DNA from: Torymus aiolomorphi | Taxonomy: Eukaryota; Arthropoda; Insecta; Hymenoptera; Torymidae | Assembly: GCA_036365515.1 (NCBI GenBank) | Contig: CM070877.1 | Location: forward strand, 15,424,201 to 15,488,200 | Length of the DNA stretch: 64,000 nucleotides | Direction: 5' to 3' | Part shown: in pieces, positions 10,530 to 23,383 of the stretch | Position numbering within the stretch: position 1 is the first letter of the stretch | Layout of the letters: every line of letters begins with the position of its first letter | Notes under the pieces: model-generated | What the model was told of the DNA's origin: nothing | Seen by the model: the letters and a program-made list of their open reading frames with translations, nothing else | The model's database searches: none | Position numbers and translations under genes: made by a program

Positions 10530-10712
10530 ATGATGATGCACACGATGGCCGATCACACGGCCGGAGGCCTGGGTGTGCTCCCCTTCGACGGGATGGGAAT
10601 ATACGAGCAGCCGAGGCCCAGGTTCGTCTTCAAGATGCCCAGGGTTGTACCAGATCAGAAGAGCAAGTTCGAGAACGACGAGCTGTTCAGGAGGCTCAGC
10701 CGTGAGAGCGAG
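10530..10712 (+). CDS. CBF-beta exon 1 (residues 1-61)
   Basis: Starts ATGATGATG and ends at GAGAGCGAG before the donor GTGAGG; phase 0. It encodes the N-terminal extension with YEQPRPRFVFK and the start of the CBF-beta domain to RRLSRESE. The donor is followed at once by a pure GA tract (about 10718-10748). High G/C at third positions. Confidence 0.93.
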
Positions 10713-10714
10713 GT

Positions 10715-10751
<37 letters not shown>

Positions 10752-13700
10752 TATTATGTGGGTTGTGTAAGGGGTACAGAGATATGTATTGATAAGAGGT
10801 TAAGTGATGGGATGTATGATGAGTTTTGACAGATTGAAGGGCAAATTATAATGTACCTCGTGCTGATAAGGATTTGTGATAAATGAAGTCTGGTAATTAT
10901 GCATCGATAAAGTAAATATATCTACGACATGCAAACAGTGTGTATAAAGTTGTATTTTGTTACCTGTAAATTAATTGAATACTGAATTTTTGAATCACAC
11001 TAAAGCTAATAGCAGCTATCAGTAATAGCGATTTGCTCACTCGTATTAGATTGAATCCATAATGACGTGATTAATCCTATAGTCCAAGTAAGAATCGATT
11101 TAATAATGAATAATCGTATGAGAGAGAAAATTATCCAATCTGCTCGATTGATGTATTATAGGCTTATCACGTAATATGGTTATTGATTCTACGAAGACGT
11201 ACATTTCTATGATACAATTAAAAAAAAAAGAACTATGTAATAATGAATTGATTAGAAAATCAGAAACAAAAGCATACAAATTTTTTATCGGCGACATACT
11301 GTGTAACATACATTTTAGAATTATGCCGTAATAATATGTCAGAACTTTGTATGGATACAAACAAGTATGTTGGCAAAGAAAAATGCTATTAACCAAAAAA
11401 TCGACTCACCATAATAATGTTGTCCTCTATAATAAACTTGCTGAATGTCAAATTGCGTTGCAAACTTCTACTCACCAGCTACGACATTTCACCCTTTCGC
11501 GCGTCATCAATCTATAAATAACGATGATAGAATTTGATTATAAATTTCAACAATTTTTCCACTGCTTGCACAAAAAATTTATAATAAATCTGCAACGCAA
11601 CTTCCTAAGCATTTAATACCTTTTGACAATACACAACCAAGCAAAGAATAAGAAAAAACTCAACAGCCCACAACAACCATTTCAACCCTCCCAAAGCCAC
11701 GCATTTTTGCTAACCCAAATCCACTGCTTTTGCGTATCTTCAGGTGAAGTACACGGGCTTCAGGGACCGACCTATCGAAGAGCGCCAGGTCCGCTTCCAC
11801 AACGGCTGCCGCGAGGGCCACACGGAGATAGCGTTCGCCGCCACGGGTACGAACCTCCAGCTCGTCTTCGGCGTCAGCTCCGGCAACTTCGCCGGCGACC
11901 CGCGCGAGTGCGACTTTGACAAGGAGCACGGCAAGGTGAGTGAAACGATTCGCGCGTACGCGCGGAGGTTGTGGGTGAGGTTTAGGTTTTTAGTATGACT
12001 AGCGTTAATTGGCCTATAGATTCGTCTTTTGTTATCGAAAATTCGATATTCGATTGCTTACATATTCGATAAAATAATAGTTCTCGAATAGGATTTTTAT
12101 ATAAACGATGAAATCTATTCTGAAACGGAATAAATAGGAATTTTAAATAAACAAGTGAATAAACTAATATCGTAATTACGAAATTGAAATAATTTAAAAA
12201 AAAACTCCCGTTCACGGCAACCTTTCCCGTAACTTCTTCATTCGTCCATACTCACTCTCCCAAAACCTTCGTAAACCTCGAAAACAAACCGTTATCTCTT
12301 CTCTCTAAAAAAAACCCTTATCTACCCATCGACCACCGGAACGAAATTGGAAAGTCTTTTCCCAAAAAAAACGAATCCCCCGCATTCCGAAATATCGAAC
12401 CTCCGCATCGGCAACAACGTCTCAATCTTCGACATCCCCTCGGACGAAAAAAAAGCTGTTTTCTTCATCCGCCCTCGCGGCGTCCCGTTAACCTCTCCGC
12501 GGGGGTTATACTCGCATGCGCAGTCTCCACTTTCCGGGAAAACTTTCTCACTTTAACAGCCTTTGTGTGCAGCGACGTGGCCCGTACTAATTGGAATGTG
12601 AGTTTGCCGATTAGTGTGTGTATGTGTATACACAGCTGCCGGGAAATCGGGGGTGGAGAGTGGAAATGTATAGTAGTTGGATTGACTTGTCGCAGTTTTC
12701 GGAATGGTCGTTGTTTGTAATCGGATTTCGGGACGTTAATCGGGACATTATGGATGGCTTTTAAAGTTGTATTAGGAAGTATTTAGAAAGGTGTTGTAAA
12801 TGAATCAATGAATCGTCGTTTGTAAAAAATTCGTTGAGTTACCGTTCTGCTCTCCGAATCATTTTAGAATCTTAAATGTTTGTATTACACAATTCGTAAT
12901 GTTGTATTTTAAAAGGATAAGATTAGATCTGCTACTTAGATGCATTCTAAGTTCCTTCATTATCCAAATCAGTATCTGTGGTCAACTTTTATAATATGTC
13001 TATTGTATATTAGAAGGCAATTTCAATAATTTTTTTTTAAATTACATATTTTCTACTCACGCTCGAGCATTTACCTTCAACAATTAAGCAATCGATTTTA
13101 GATTTCATTGCTTCATCTCGAATTCTTTGTTTCAAAAACAATGAATTTTTCTTCCAAAGCTTCCCAATGTGAAATATTAATGAATTTTTTTAAAGTGAAA
13201 CTACTTAACCTCTCCGAATTCCTTAAAACACCATCCCAGACATCCTATATGTCCACCGGCAGGATTCCCACATACTCCTTTCTCTGCGCGATCGATGCCT
13301 CGGATCCACTACCCGTGAAATTCGTCCGGTCGCCACGGGGGAGTTGGTATACGTAGAGCGCAGGCGCACGCGATAACCCGATGCGCAGGGGAGGGCGAGA
13401 GCTCGCGAAATTGCCCGGCGTCGGGACGCCGCCATCGCGATCGATACGGCGCGCCGACGCCATCGCGGATTCCGCTGCGCGCCGCGTTGTCTTCCCTCCC
13501 GGCGACGGCTGTCGATGGATTTCAATTTTTTGGGCTTGATTTTTCATGGTTCATTAGTCGTTGCGGTTTATTAGATGTTCGGGTAATTGAAATATCTTTG
13601 AAATTTACTAATACGATAGGTTTTATTTGATGGAATAGTTAGGGTTAAATATTACGAAACCGTCGAATTTTTTTCATTGACACTGATTTTTATGAAATAT

Positions 13701-16700
13701 GTCGTAAAATTATATCGACTTCTTCGTGTATTTTATGCTAGTTGGATTATTTGTTCTGTATTTGAAACTATGGTATAATTTTCTATAATACCGTAGCAGC
13801 ATTTAAAAACAAAAGCAAAGTTGTCATTCTTAAAAAGCACTAATGACATCAAAAACTCTACAACATTTAATTAGTTTGATTGGAAATTGTTTGAGTTAAA
13901 GTTGCTGACATAAGAGTAATATGAAAAAAGAAATAGTCTCAACCGTAAGAAGTTAAAGAAGATAAAAGAATAATAAAAAAAAAAAACATGTAAATTTTAC
14001 CAATAATATAAGAATTATTCGAACACAATTACGAAATGAGTTATCAATTAAAGTCTCTACGACCTTTTTTTTATCCACCAACTGCTCACTTCAATACTCT
14101 TCAAAACATTCTCAGCAAAAGCCTTCTACATAACCATGCACTTACTCTATTCAAATCTCATCCGCTCCTTTGACCACCATCATTATCCTTCGCCTCGCAA
14201 GCTTCCTCAAAACACACGCCACATGTAAACTATTGAAATTCTCTCACATCCAAGAAAAAAACTCCACCTCTGAAAAACGCACCGGACCCACCCCTTCATC
14301 CTCACAATGCGCTCACGAACCATCAAAAGCAGTCCGAGACGACGACTAGAGACAGCCACGTACACACCTAATTCGTTCGAAAATAAACAGCACGCGCTCG
14401 TTTACGTGACTCCAGAAATCCGGGGGCAGAGAGAGAGGGAGCCCCATTGTGGGACCCATATGGCCGCGAGCCGCTGAAAAGAGACACGTGAAAGACTAGG
14501 CCAATTTCGAGCAATTAGCGCCGGGGATGCGCATGCGCCTCGCTTCGGGGCCAGATGTCGATGTCTGAAGGATACGCTCGACGAGGTAGTCTCGTAAATC
14601 TTGCGGGAGTGCAGCGCTGGAGAGAGGAGGAGAGAGCACGTGCACGGTGTCGGATTATATTATGTGTTGCCGAGGTGACGCTCGGAGGGATGGCGCCTTT
14701 TTAAGGTTTGAGGAAGGGAGTGATGATAAGTGAGGAGTGTTTTTTTTGGAGGAAATGGAAATTTATTGTGGATTATGGAGGGGGAATAGGTTGTAGATGG
14801 ATGGGGATGATTTTCTGATGCAGGATGAAGTTCGTGGGTCATTAAATTTTACGCGATAATAACGTCTCAGATTGTGATTTTGTCGCATTATATTGAAGTT
14901 TTACGTTTATATTTTTTTTTAAATCTGATTATTTTGAGGTAAAAATGAGTTATATTAATAAAAGATATTTATCTATCAGAAATTATTTTTGCAGCCTTCA
15001 TAAAATTTCATTTCTTTTAATTTTGTGTTACTCCAAAGAGCATATTGAGGTGGCTTCGGCGCGTGGTGCCATATAAAGTCGGGGTCTCAGTGGGGGCTTT
15101 CTTTGTTGGCAATTTTTGAAATTTTAATTTTAGTATTACCTCCAAACTACTTCAGTAAGTCTTAAAAAGTTTCAGTTTTGTTAAAACTAGCGCTAATTTG
15201 GCGCGCTACGCGCGCCCTCTCTTCGCTATTTCTCGATTTCTTTCGAGTTTCGAGATCGATTCGAGATTTCGAGATACCATTCTTATTACTTATGTGTTCG
15301 CTTGCTCCCAGTGCGCATGCGCAGAAGCATGTTTGTAAAGTTTATCGCTAATATCTCTTCAATTTGGTTGTTAACTCATATTTATGATGACAGCATTGGC
15401 ATCTCCATTAAAAAATCTTCAATGTTATATATCCTATTTTATAAAAATTTTTTATTTATAATCAAATAAATACAAAATAAATGTCTTTTCCTATAAGGTT
15501 ACATGTTAAAAGAAACATTTTATAAACCTAGTTTTCTCAAAAATTTGGTCGTTGACCTTGCATTTTCTTGATGGAAATGAAAAGTTTAATGCTCAAAGAA
15601 TAGTTTTTTAAAGTTTCAGAAATGTATTTATAAAAACTCGTTGAAGCCACCTTAACGTATCGGCTCTGTTTTTTAAGTATACTAGCATCTGCAGGCGCGC
15701 CCTTTTTCTTCTGTTTTCCTTCTCTTCATTTTTTTAATAAAGAGAGAAAAATATCGCATATTGTAATGACTAGCCAATCAAATCGCCAGAAAGGAGGCCT
15801 CACTCTTCACCTCATTATTCGTTTACCAGAGGATCTTTCAGTTCTGCTAACATCGCCGACGAATATCCCTTTCCCACAGCCACCTCCCATCAAACCAAGC
15901 ATTTAAAATAATTTATCGTAATCTTTTTCACTATCAAACACTGCCGCTCTCCTTTACACTCGAACAAAACCTCCTCCCACACATCTCCATCTCCGCCCGC
16001 TTAATTGCTCCGTACATACACACACACATATACCATACATTCCCGGAAACTCTCTCAGTCGCTCGCACGCGACGACGACGTCCCGCCGACAATTGAAATC
16101 GAAACAATTCTCCGCTGCTCCGTGTCGTTTTGTCTCGCGACTCTGCGCACACGTGCGACGGCCCGCGGCGCGCGTCAATTACGCGCTTTGCGATCCGCGT
16201 GCGCGATAACAAAGAGAGAGAGACTCGCATGAATATATATGTGCGTATGTATAACATATCAGGAGGGGGTGGATTGGAGGGGGAGTCTTATCGGCAGGTA
16301 CTCGAGCGAACGGGCCCCGACGGCACGTGAGCGGATGGAGGGATGTTATCGTCGGCGAATCGGAGACGGAGATATACTGTTGTTCAGAGCGGGTTAATTG
16401 GATAAGGTTTATTAGGGACGGTTATGAGGTGGTGGGAGGGGATGTTCAATTGATGTTTCAATCGTTAATGTTGAGCGTTTGGGTGCAGATTTGATGGAGT
16501 AATATGTATAACGAGTGGAGTGACGAGAATAGCTGAGATAATGATGGCTTTCGTGTTTGTATTATAAAGAATATTTTTGTTAGCGAGTTCTGGGTTGTTA
16601 TATATAACAAAGCATAAGTACATAGACTAAAGTCAGTAACATAAGTAATAAATAATTTGTTAGATATAACAGAGTAAGAAAGTTGCATCATTACAAGGAT

Positions 16701-19700
16701 AGTAAAATAATTTCAAGTATTATCATGATAAGAATATGGTTTATATTTATTTTTTGGTAAAAGTATGAATGATATAAGAAGCACTTGTTAACTTCGAATC
16801 ACCATATTTATACATATATAGAATTTTCAGATATGGTAAACATTAACAGTTGGAATATTTAACATTTGCAATATATTCTTTATAAATGTTATAAATATAT
16901 CGCACCCTGTATTTAAATCTAATTTTCTAATTTGTTAGTAAGTTTTTTCTACATTTCTTTGAAGGATTCCATATACGTGTAGCTTATTTATTATATAAAT
17001 AACGTTAACATTGATACAGTAGAAAGTTTAGAGAAAAACTTCAACAACGACGCATCAAAGTACGTTAAATCACCGTGTCTTTCGTTCAAAATACTACCAC
17101 TCAACTAAACAATCAGACCCATAAAACTCCAATCATCCCCAGCAAAATGACAAAATTTCTTCGTCTCTACCTCGCACAACGCCGCCCAAGATTTTTCCCC
17201 GCCGCTCCGCGTCTCCGACAATGCACCGCGCGCGCCCGAAACTTTTACAGCGACTCTCACCTGCGACCCTATATTTAGACGTCTCAAAGGCCGCTGCTGG
17301 CTACGGCAAAAAATCGCACTGCAGTAGGTAGTAGCAGCTCGTAAAGTCGAAAAAAGCGTAGTAGGTATACTGCCGGAACGAATCGGAGCTGCGAGCGAAT
17401 GTCTGCGAGGAGAGTATAAGGCGTAAATCACGCGGTGTGACGGGATTTTTGACGATTGCTGGAACAATATTTATGGTGAATGGGACGATGTAGGCGCGAA
17501 TGGGGTTTGATGGGCTTTTAATAGCTGGTTTCGGGTTACACGGTTGTCAGGGGCTTATAGAAAGTATGTATCGATGTATATATAAATATGGAGAATATTG
17601 AGGATTAGTGGCTATTAACGTGGTTCGCCGGGTCTAAAGAAATATGGGAAGTCAATCGTGGCGCGAGCGTTTAAAATGTTTTATTATATGATTATTATGA
17701 TCAGTTTAGTTCTGGCATTAATGTACGTAAAAATGATTTTCTGACTGACTGGAAATCGAAAAATGTAAGGGGAAGTTCACGCTTCTTAAACAATTTAATC
17801 ACACTTTGACCACACTTCAATCTACGTCAAGTTTATTTTTTAAAAATTAAAAATCGCCGCAACGTAAAATGAAAACTAAACCTCATCCAATCGTTAATTA
17901 ACGCTATACACGCGCCTTACCAACTATTTTCTCTAGAAAATCTATCTCAGCTCGAAACCTACATCCTCCCATCGATGTCCCATCCCTCTCCACTCGCGCA
18001 TCCTATATCCGACCTCGAAAAAAAAAGGGAAGCGGGAAAACCGTCTAGCAACCAGATCAATTGCGCTCTTTCTCCCTCTCTCTTTCGCTGACCGTATGCC
18101 GCTCGACTGTCTCGCGTTTCGCCCCAGTGACGAATGCCCCCGTCGTATATAATTCCCCTCGTGGCGCGCGTTCGCTCGGACTCGCGGACGGAAAAAATCG
18201 CCCCGGTCACGCCTACCCCGGCTCGGCGGTGGCAAAAAAAGAAAGAGAGAGGAAGAAGTCGCCTCTGTCGTTTGTCTTTTTCGAATAGAGAGAAAGGAGT
18301 GGGTATGGATGATGGCTAATGGTCTGTTTGCACGTGTAATTAGGTGCGCGTGTGTGTATATATAGCTGTGGAGGTGATTTTTGAAATGTGCAGGATTGAT
18401 TGCAGTTAAGTAATCAGCGATGGGACAGAGTAGATGGAATGCCGAATTGAGTGATTAGAGCAAACTTTAAAGTTAATACTATGTGGAGATGACAGTTGTG
18501 GATATCGTTTTCATTGAACTGCAATATTTTTGAAAATTTTAAGCTAAAATTGTGTCGCGGAAATTTCTTTTATTGTAATATATTGCATGACACGAGTGAA
18601 AAATCTTTGTTGAAATAGTTTTTTTAATTTTCAAATATATAAAACGATAAGAAAACATAGAAATTTTCTATTCAATCATAAAAGAAATAAAAGCAAATTA
18701 AAATGAACAAAAAGGTGTTATCTCGTTTAAAACTAACTAAAATAATGTTCATAAAATACTGATGGCTGCACACACAAATGATTTACACGAAATCTATGTT
18801 AACATTAAAAATTTATATAAAACTATCCAATCGAGATTATAAAATTACAATAATCTCTAATTTCCATTGAACAGAGGACAGCCTCCACCTAGTCACGAGT
18901 TTAAAAATCGTTTAACAACTACCCATTCTTTCATTACACACACGCACATACACACACAATAATTCAGCGCGGGCATTAAATTAAACTAGCCATGCCGTCG
19001 TCCGCGCGCGTGCTGCAATAAAAGGCGCGCGCGCGTCGACACATGTTATTTTTTGCCAGCCTCCGCTAGTCCTTGCCCTCTGACTTTCAGTTCGTCCGAT
19101 TCCTCCTTTCTCTCCGTTTTTTTTTCTTCTTCTCCATGCGCGCGCACATGCAAATGAGAGACCGAAAGGGTTACACGCGCGCAGAAATATCGCCGCTCAT
19201 TATTACACGGTAATGGCCGTCACGCCCATGCGCGTTTGTTTTTCGCGCGTGAGAAAGGGTTGAGATTCGGTGTAGGTACGGGACCATTTATTAAATCGTA
19301 ACGATCGCGATTTTCGCGCGTGATTAATATGGAGCTTTTTTGCCCGGCGAGTGCGTATGTATACGGTTCTGCCGATTTGGCGATTTGACGGATGAATGTA
19401 ATTGGCGCTGACGAGGTTTGTTCTTTTCGTTTTTTTGGTGGGGAAAGGGTGAGGGAAGGGTTGTTTTAGCAGAGTGTGATTGAGTAATAAATGTATTCTC
19501 CGGTTTGATGTCTCACGATATATGGTGATTTTACTGGCATGCGAGAAAAATTTACAATCGTATAATCATTTGCATTTTGTACAAAGGAAATAATCGGAAA
19601 TTTATACTTGAAGGGAAATGTACTATGATTGTGGCAATTTTTTAATAATTTATCTGAAACTTGAACTCTATTTAACTAATCACAACAAATCACAGCAATT

Positions 19701-22540
19701 TTCGAACGAAAATTTTCTCCAACACACACCGAATAAATACAGTACTTTCCGTGCTTGCAAACAATAACCTTGTACAGAACAAGAAAGCAACGACCAGACC
19801 AAAGCTCGGCGAAGTTACAAATTTACTATCGTTCCTCGAAGCCGGAGCTCTCGGGCTTCCAGGGAGAGACGCTCGCAATTTCCTACACCAACTATTGCCG
19901 GTATAATAGAAAGAATCGTCTCCTAAACCGGAAATCTCGCCCCGTGTTGTTCTAGCGGCGCTGCGGCCGCTCGCGTGTAATAGGTTTCGAGAAGCGCGCG
20001 CTGTGTAACGACGCAAAAAGGAGTGCAGTAGTGTCATTTGGAGAAAAACACAATGGTGTGTGAAATCGAACAGTGTATATAATAGTTTCGTCTAGGGGCA
20101 CGTGAATTTCGTCTGGTTCTGGGAAAATTTATGTTGACTATGTTATTTAGCTGGTTTACGACTTGTGTCGATTTGTGGGTTGTTTAGTCGTATTCGGAAT
20201 TTGGCAAACTGATAGGTTTTGAAAACTGTGGATACAATAATGTTTATACTGAATTTTTTCATAATTTTACCACAGTTTATATTATAATTATAATGTATTA
20301 GTCATGTCTTGCTATCAAATATTCACTCATCACTATCAATTAAATGTATTCTCCAGCTGCTATGATCTTCAACTATTTTCCTTAATTAAACTTCAAATCT
20401 TGTTTAAACTGCTTCTACAAGAACCAATATAATCTCATCAACATTTTTCAAAAACAACAATCAAAAAGGAAAAGTCAAGAAAAATATCCCCGCACTTCCT
20501 CACGAATTTTCACTTCCTCAAAAAACACGCACAATAAACCATAATATCTTACGAACCAACCCGAACCAGGACAATAGCTCCCGTCAATGCACCTTCGAAG
20601 CGTTGAAAAGAAAAAAAAAGTGCAAATTAGGTTTTCTCCGGGGCGGGTAATTGCGACCCGGGGCCTTCGTCGGCGCTCGCGCCGTTGGATGCTGCTTTGG
20701 TTCATAATCGAGCCGCGGGACGCCAGGGGCATAATCGAATGTTGTGAACGGGAATTTCAATCTCAATCGTTTTCGCGCCCCCCGGGAGCTCTAATAGGCA
20801 GGCAGTGGTGGTAAAGTCGTTTCAACATTGTTTACGTTTAGTTAGTTTCGAGAGCAAATGCTCCAAGTGTGTGATTCTTTGTTGGTGTGATGTTGGAATA
20901 ATCGAATTTGCCTTGTTTATTTTAACTGCTGAGAGTATTAAATTTTAATGTTAGTACTTGTCTTGTAAAGTGTATTTTATTCTATACTTTTTTTATAAAT
21001 ACTGTCGGCACATAAAAATTCTTTGAGTGATATAAAAGTAAGAAATATCGAGAATCGGCCAATCTTACGCAACTCTGTCAATTATCATAAGTACCCAATA
21101 ATTTTCACCAGCTCATCACATTCGAAAAACGTCATTTTCCAACAAAACATATATACGCGCAACAAACATCTCACCGTCGCGAGAAAAAGTCAAACACGCG
21201 GCCAATTAGCTCTTCAATACCAGACAGAAACAGCAGCAGAAACTCTTCGTATAGTCGGCGAGCGCGCGATGAGTAATCTGGGTTTTAACGCGGCAGCGCG
21301 CTATACACGTATGCCAGACACGCGCGCGTGTATATATGCGAACCTCGCCTTTCGACATCGCAGAACTCATTATGCACGCGCGCGCGCAACGGAGATGTAG
21401 GAATCCCCGCTTGCGCCTTGACGATTACGGGGAAAAGTTCTCGTTTTGGACGTCGCGCGGTTATTATACGGAGAACGAAGTTATGTGTCATTGATTTGGC
21501 CGAGATTTTGCGCATATTTGAGATGTTGTGGTATGTGGATTTTTGGAAGTCGTAGAGGATTGATCAAGAATTTTTTCGGAGAATCGGTGATGAAGGCGGT
21601 TTTAGTGAGTAGCTAATTCTGATGAGGTTTTGGTGTTAATATCAATTGTGTTGAATTCTCGCTATATTAGCTATATATGTTTCTATTAAGCATTTGAATT
21701 CTTTAGGACAGATGCATGTTGTTTGTTGTTGAAATTAATTAATGGAAAATTAAGCGGTTATTGCTTGATACACTAACAGTTTAATATAAAAAACTTACCT
21801 AATACATCGATAAACTGTCGCAAACCTAAAGTTAAGGTAAATAAGAAACATCTTTTTGCTCAATTTCAATTTTACCTGTTTCTTTAAGATAGATTGAATG
21901 GTAAACACGAAAACACAATAAAGAATTAGCTTAAATAAATATGAAACCGCCATCTGAAAATATCTGGATCGACCAAAAATGATTTTATCCAGAAAAACCT
22001 TGAAATTGTTCAAAATATAAACAATAAATTAGAGTTTTATAACATTAAGTAACTATTAAAGCGACCCTAGTAGTACCTAATCACACCTCACATTAAAACC
22101 ATACCTAACCTATAAAAAACCTCAAACTTAACCTCAAACCTAACCTCAACTATTCACCTCAATGTTCACAGGTGCACCTGAAATCCCACCTCATTATGAA
22201 CGGCGTGTGCGTGACGTGGCGTGGCTGGATCGACCTGGAGCGTCTCGACGGCGTGGGCTGCCTGGAGTTCGACGAGGAGCGCGCGGCAGAAGAAGACGCA
22301 CTGCTGCGCGACCAGATCGAGCACTACAACCGTCGCCTCCAGGAAATCGAGGATAAACATCGAGCTTACCGTTCGGGTGCCGCAGCAGCTGTGCAACCGA
22401 TTCACCTGAACCACCATCATCACCATCATCACGGCCATCACGCGCATTTGGGTCACGTACCTGACGCCAGCGCCACCGTCGATCCGCACCTGAACCATCG
22501 CCAGGATCCCGAGATGGAGGTGCGGCTGCGCGCTTATTAG
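10530..22540 (+). CDS. Core-binding factor subunit beta (Big brother / Brother family), complete, 3 exons
   Basis: Exons 10530-10712, 11744-11935 and 22172-22540 join in phase 0 to give 247 residues. CBF-beta is the non-DNA-binding nuclear partner that stabilises Runt-domain proteins on DNA; insect members are Brother and Big brother. The conserved domain starts at Met36 (MPRVVPDQKSKFEN, matching the vertebrate N-terminus) and runs through KYTGFRDRP, FAATGTNLQL and NGVCVTWRGWIDLERLDG to a helical EDALLRDQIEHYNRRLQEIED segment near residues 166-186. Asn98 and Asn135 correspond to human Asn63 and Asn104 at the Runt interface. An insect-type 35-residue N-terminal extension and a His-rich tail (about 203-218) flank the domain. 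The start is the first in-frame ATG, in good context (GTCAAGATG). Introns are 1,031 bp and 10,236 bp. Confidence 0.95.
10713..11743 (+). other. CBF-beta intron 1
   Basis: A 1,031-bp intron with GTGAGG donor and TATCTTCAG acceptor. The first part (10740-10900) is G-rich after a GA microsatellite, the middle is AT-rich, and the last 120 bp are strongly C- and A-rich. Open frames inside are AT-driven noise. Confidence 0.85.
11744..11935 (+). CDS. CBF-beta exon 2 (residues 62-125)
   Basis: Begins GTGAAGTACACGGGC after CTTCAG and ends GGCAAG before GTGAGT; 64 codons, phase 0. It encodes the central beta-barrel part, including KYTGFRDRP, CREGHTEIAF and TGTNLQL. The loop after NLQLVF (GVSSGNFAGDPRE) corresponds to the variable loop of vertebrate CBF-beta and is of similar size. 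Confidence 0.95.
15045..15655. mobile_element. 611-bp TIR element in CBF-beta intron 2
   Basis: Ends are TTGAGGTGGCTTC on the left and GAAGCCACCTTAA on the right, imperfect 13-bp inverted repeats. The interior includes a near-palindromic GCGCGCTACGCGCGC motif followed by repeated TTTCGAG / TCGAGAT words (15220-15290). No transposase frame was found. A target duplication is not clear, so the exact borders are uncertain. Part of the interior recurs at 24046. Confidence 0.5.
15185..15300. repeat. Dispersed repeat, copy 1 (AACTAGCG...CGCTACGCGCGCC)
   Basis: AACTAGCGCTAATTTGGCGC leads into CGCTACGCGCGCC and then TTCGAG-rich sequence. A related copy at 24046-24230 keeps the same order of motifs with substitutions. 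This shows an interspersed repeat family rather than unique intron sequence. Confidence 0.5.
22172..22540 (+). CDS. CBF-beta exon 3 (residues 126-247 and stop)
   Basis: Begins GTGCACCTGAAA after TTCACAG and ends at TAG. It encodes the NGVCVTWRGW strand, the RLDGVGCLEFDEERA stretch, the C-terminal helix and a tail with a seven-histidine run, further His pairs and a PEMEVRLRAY end. The upstream 90 bp (22070-22160) are strikingly C-rich and nearly free of G. Confidence 0.95.
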   Translation: MHLKSHLIMNGVCVTWRGWIDLERLDGVGCLEFDEERAAEEDALLRDQIEHYNRRLQEIEDKHRAYRSGAAAAVQPIHLNHHHHHHHGHHAHLGHVPDASATVDPHLNHRQDPEMEVRLRAY

Positions 22541-22855
22541 ATTGGCGGTAGCGCGTGTTTTCCTTTTTAGTTTGGGTCGACGGTTTTGACATTATTTGGA
22601 AGTGTGAGGGGGTACCACTTACTGACCGGCTTAGATGTTGATAAATGTGAAGTAATAAGACAGGTTTGTCCTGGTGTTGTTGATTGACTTCTGTAACTAT
22701 AATCGACGTAATTGTTGCTAAGTTCACGTATTAGGTTTACCCTTGATCCCCTAGGTCGATTCTGTTATAATTGCGACTCTAAATTAGGTTTTTAACAAGT
22801 GTCAGTAACTGGTACACAAAATTTTGAAATCAGAAAATGTTGGTAGTGTCAGTTC
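22541..22855 (+). other. 3' UTR / downstream of the CBF-beta gene
   Basis: G- and T-rich just after the stop codon, then mixed. No AATAAA is found close to the stop, so the transcript probably extends further. If so, the 28-bp inverted repeat array at 22856 may lie in the 3' UTR. Confidence 0.4.
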
Positions 22856-23057
22856 ATCGGGTGGGAGCTAGAACGTCCCATCTCAGCTCGGCGCGTAAGA
22901 ACGTCCCATCTCCGGCGCTCAGTGTGTTGACGTTGAACCGAGATGGGACGTTCTTACGCGCTCGCTCGAGATAAGACGTTTTCACGCGCTTGACCGAGAT
23001 AGGACGTTCTTACGCGCAGAGTTGAGATGGGACATTCTTGCTCCCACCTGACGAGTT
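22856..23057. repeat. 28-bp repeat array in inverted arrangement
   Basis: GAGATGGGACGTTCTTACGC-type units start at 22940, 22968, 22996 and 23024, an exact 28-bp period. Two units in the opposite orientation end at 22884 and 22912, also 28 bp apart. The outer ends (GGTGGGAGC near 22860 and GCTCCCACC near 23040) are complementary, so the whole array can fold into a long hairpin. Units vary by one to four bases. It is not a CRISPR: there are no unique spacers of consistent length, and the host is a eukaryote. It is either a minisatellite within a foldback element or a hairpin RNA source. Confidence 0.85.
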
Positions 23058-23383
23058 AATCTACCCTAACAACGGCAATGAGAAAACGTATTTGGACTTA
23101 ATTATATTCAACTGATTATTTTATCTCACGAATGGGGTATTAAATGAAATTAAACATTATTTTACCATATTATTTTTAATTCAAACGCGTTTTCCTCGAT
23201 ATAAGGTAGAAACTCGAAGTCATTTTGTACTTTGAAAATGGTAGTTTCATTTTACACGTCTTTAAAGTTGTTTTATTTTATGAGATTAATTTAAAAAAGT
23301 TTTAACGAATTAATTAACAAAGGTAATTTTTATTACTAAGTTTGTTATTGTGATATCTCCTAAAAGTAATATTTATATTAAAT

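Larger units (their letters stand above)
11936..22171 (+). other. CBF-beta intron 2 (10.2 kb) with about ten GC islands
   Basis: GTGAGT donor and TTCACAG acceptor. The intron contains CpG-rich islands centred near 12480, 13400, 14500, 16150, 17280, 18140, 19130, 19900, 20690 and 21300. Each has a C/A-rich left flank and a G-rich right flank. For example, 14100-14300 is C-rich and 14690-14820 is G-rich. One TIR element (15045-15655) is inserted. Open frames in the islands are short, overlap on both strands and lack domains. A long intron full of spaced islands is plausible as a regulatory archive for a developmental gene, but no enhancer can be proven from sequence. Confidence 0.7.

Noticed and set aside
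22080..22150. CCTAACC-containing stretch resembling insect telomere repeat (TTAGG)n
   Set aside because: Units are irregular and it is the C-rich acceptor flank of CBF-beta exon 3, not a telomeric tract.
22194..22727. 177-codon minus-strand frame opposite CBF-beta exon 3
   Set aside because: It is a shadow of a GC-rich coding exon; the plus-strand frame is clearly the gene.
22940..23040. Possible CRISPR array because of regular 28-bp repeats
   Set aside because: Units are contiguous with no unique spacers, are present in both orientations, and lie in an animal genome.
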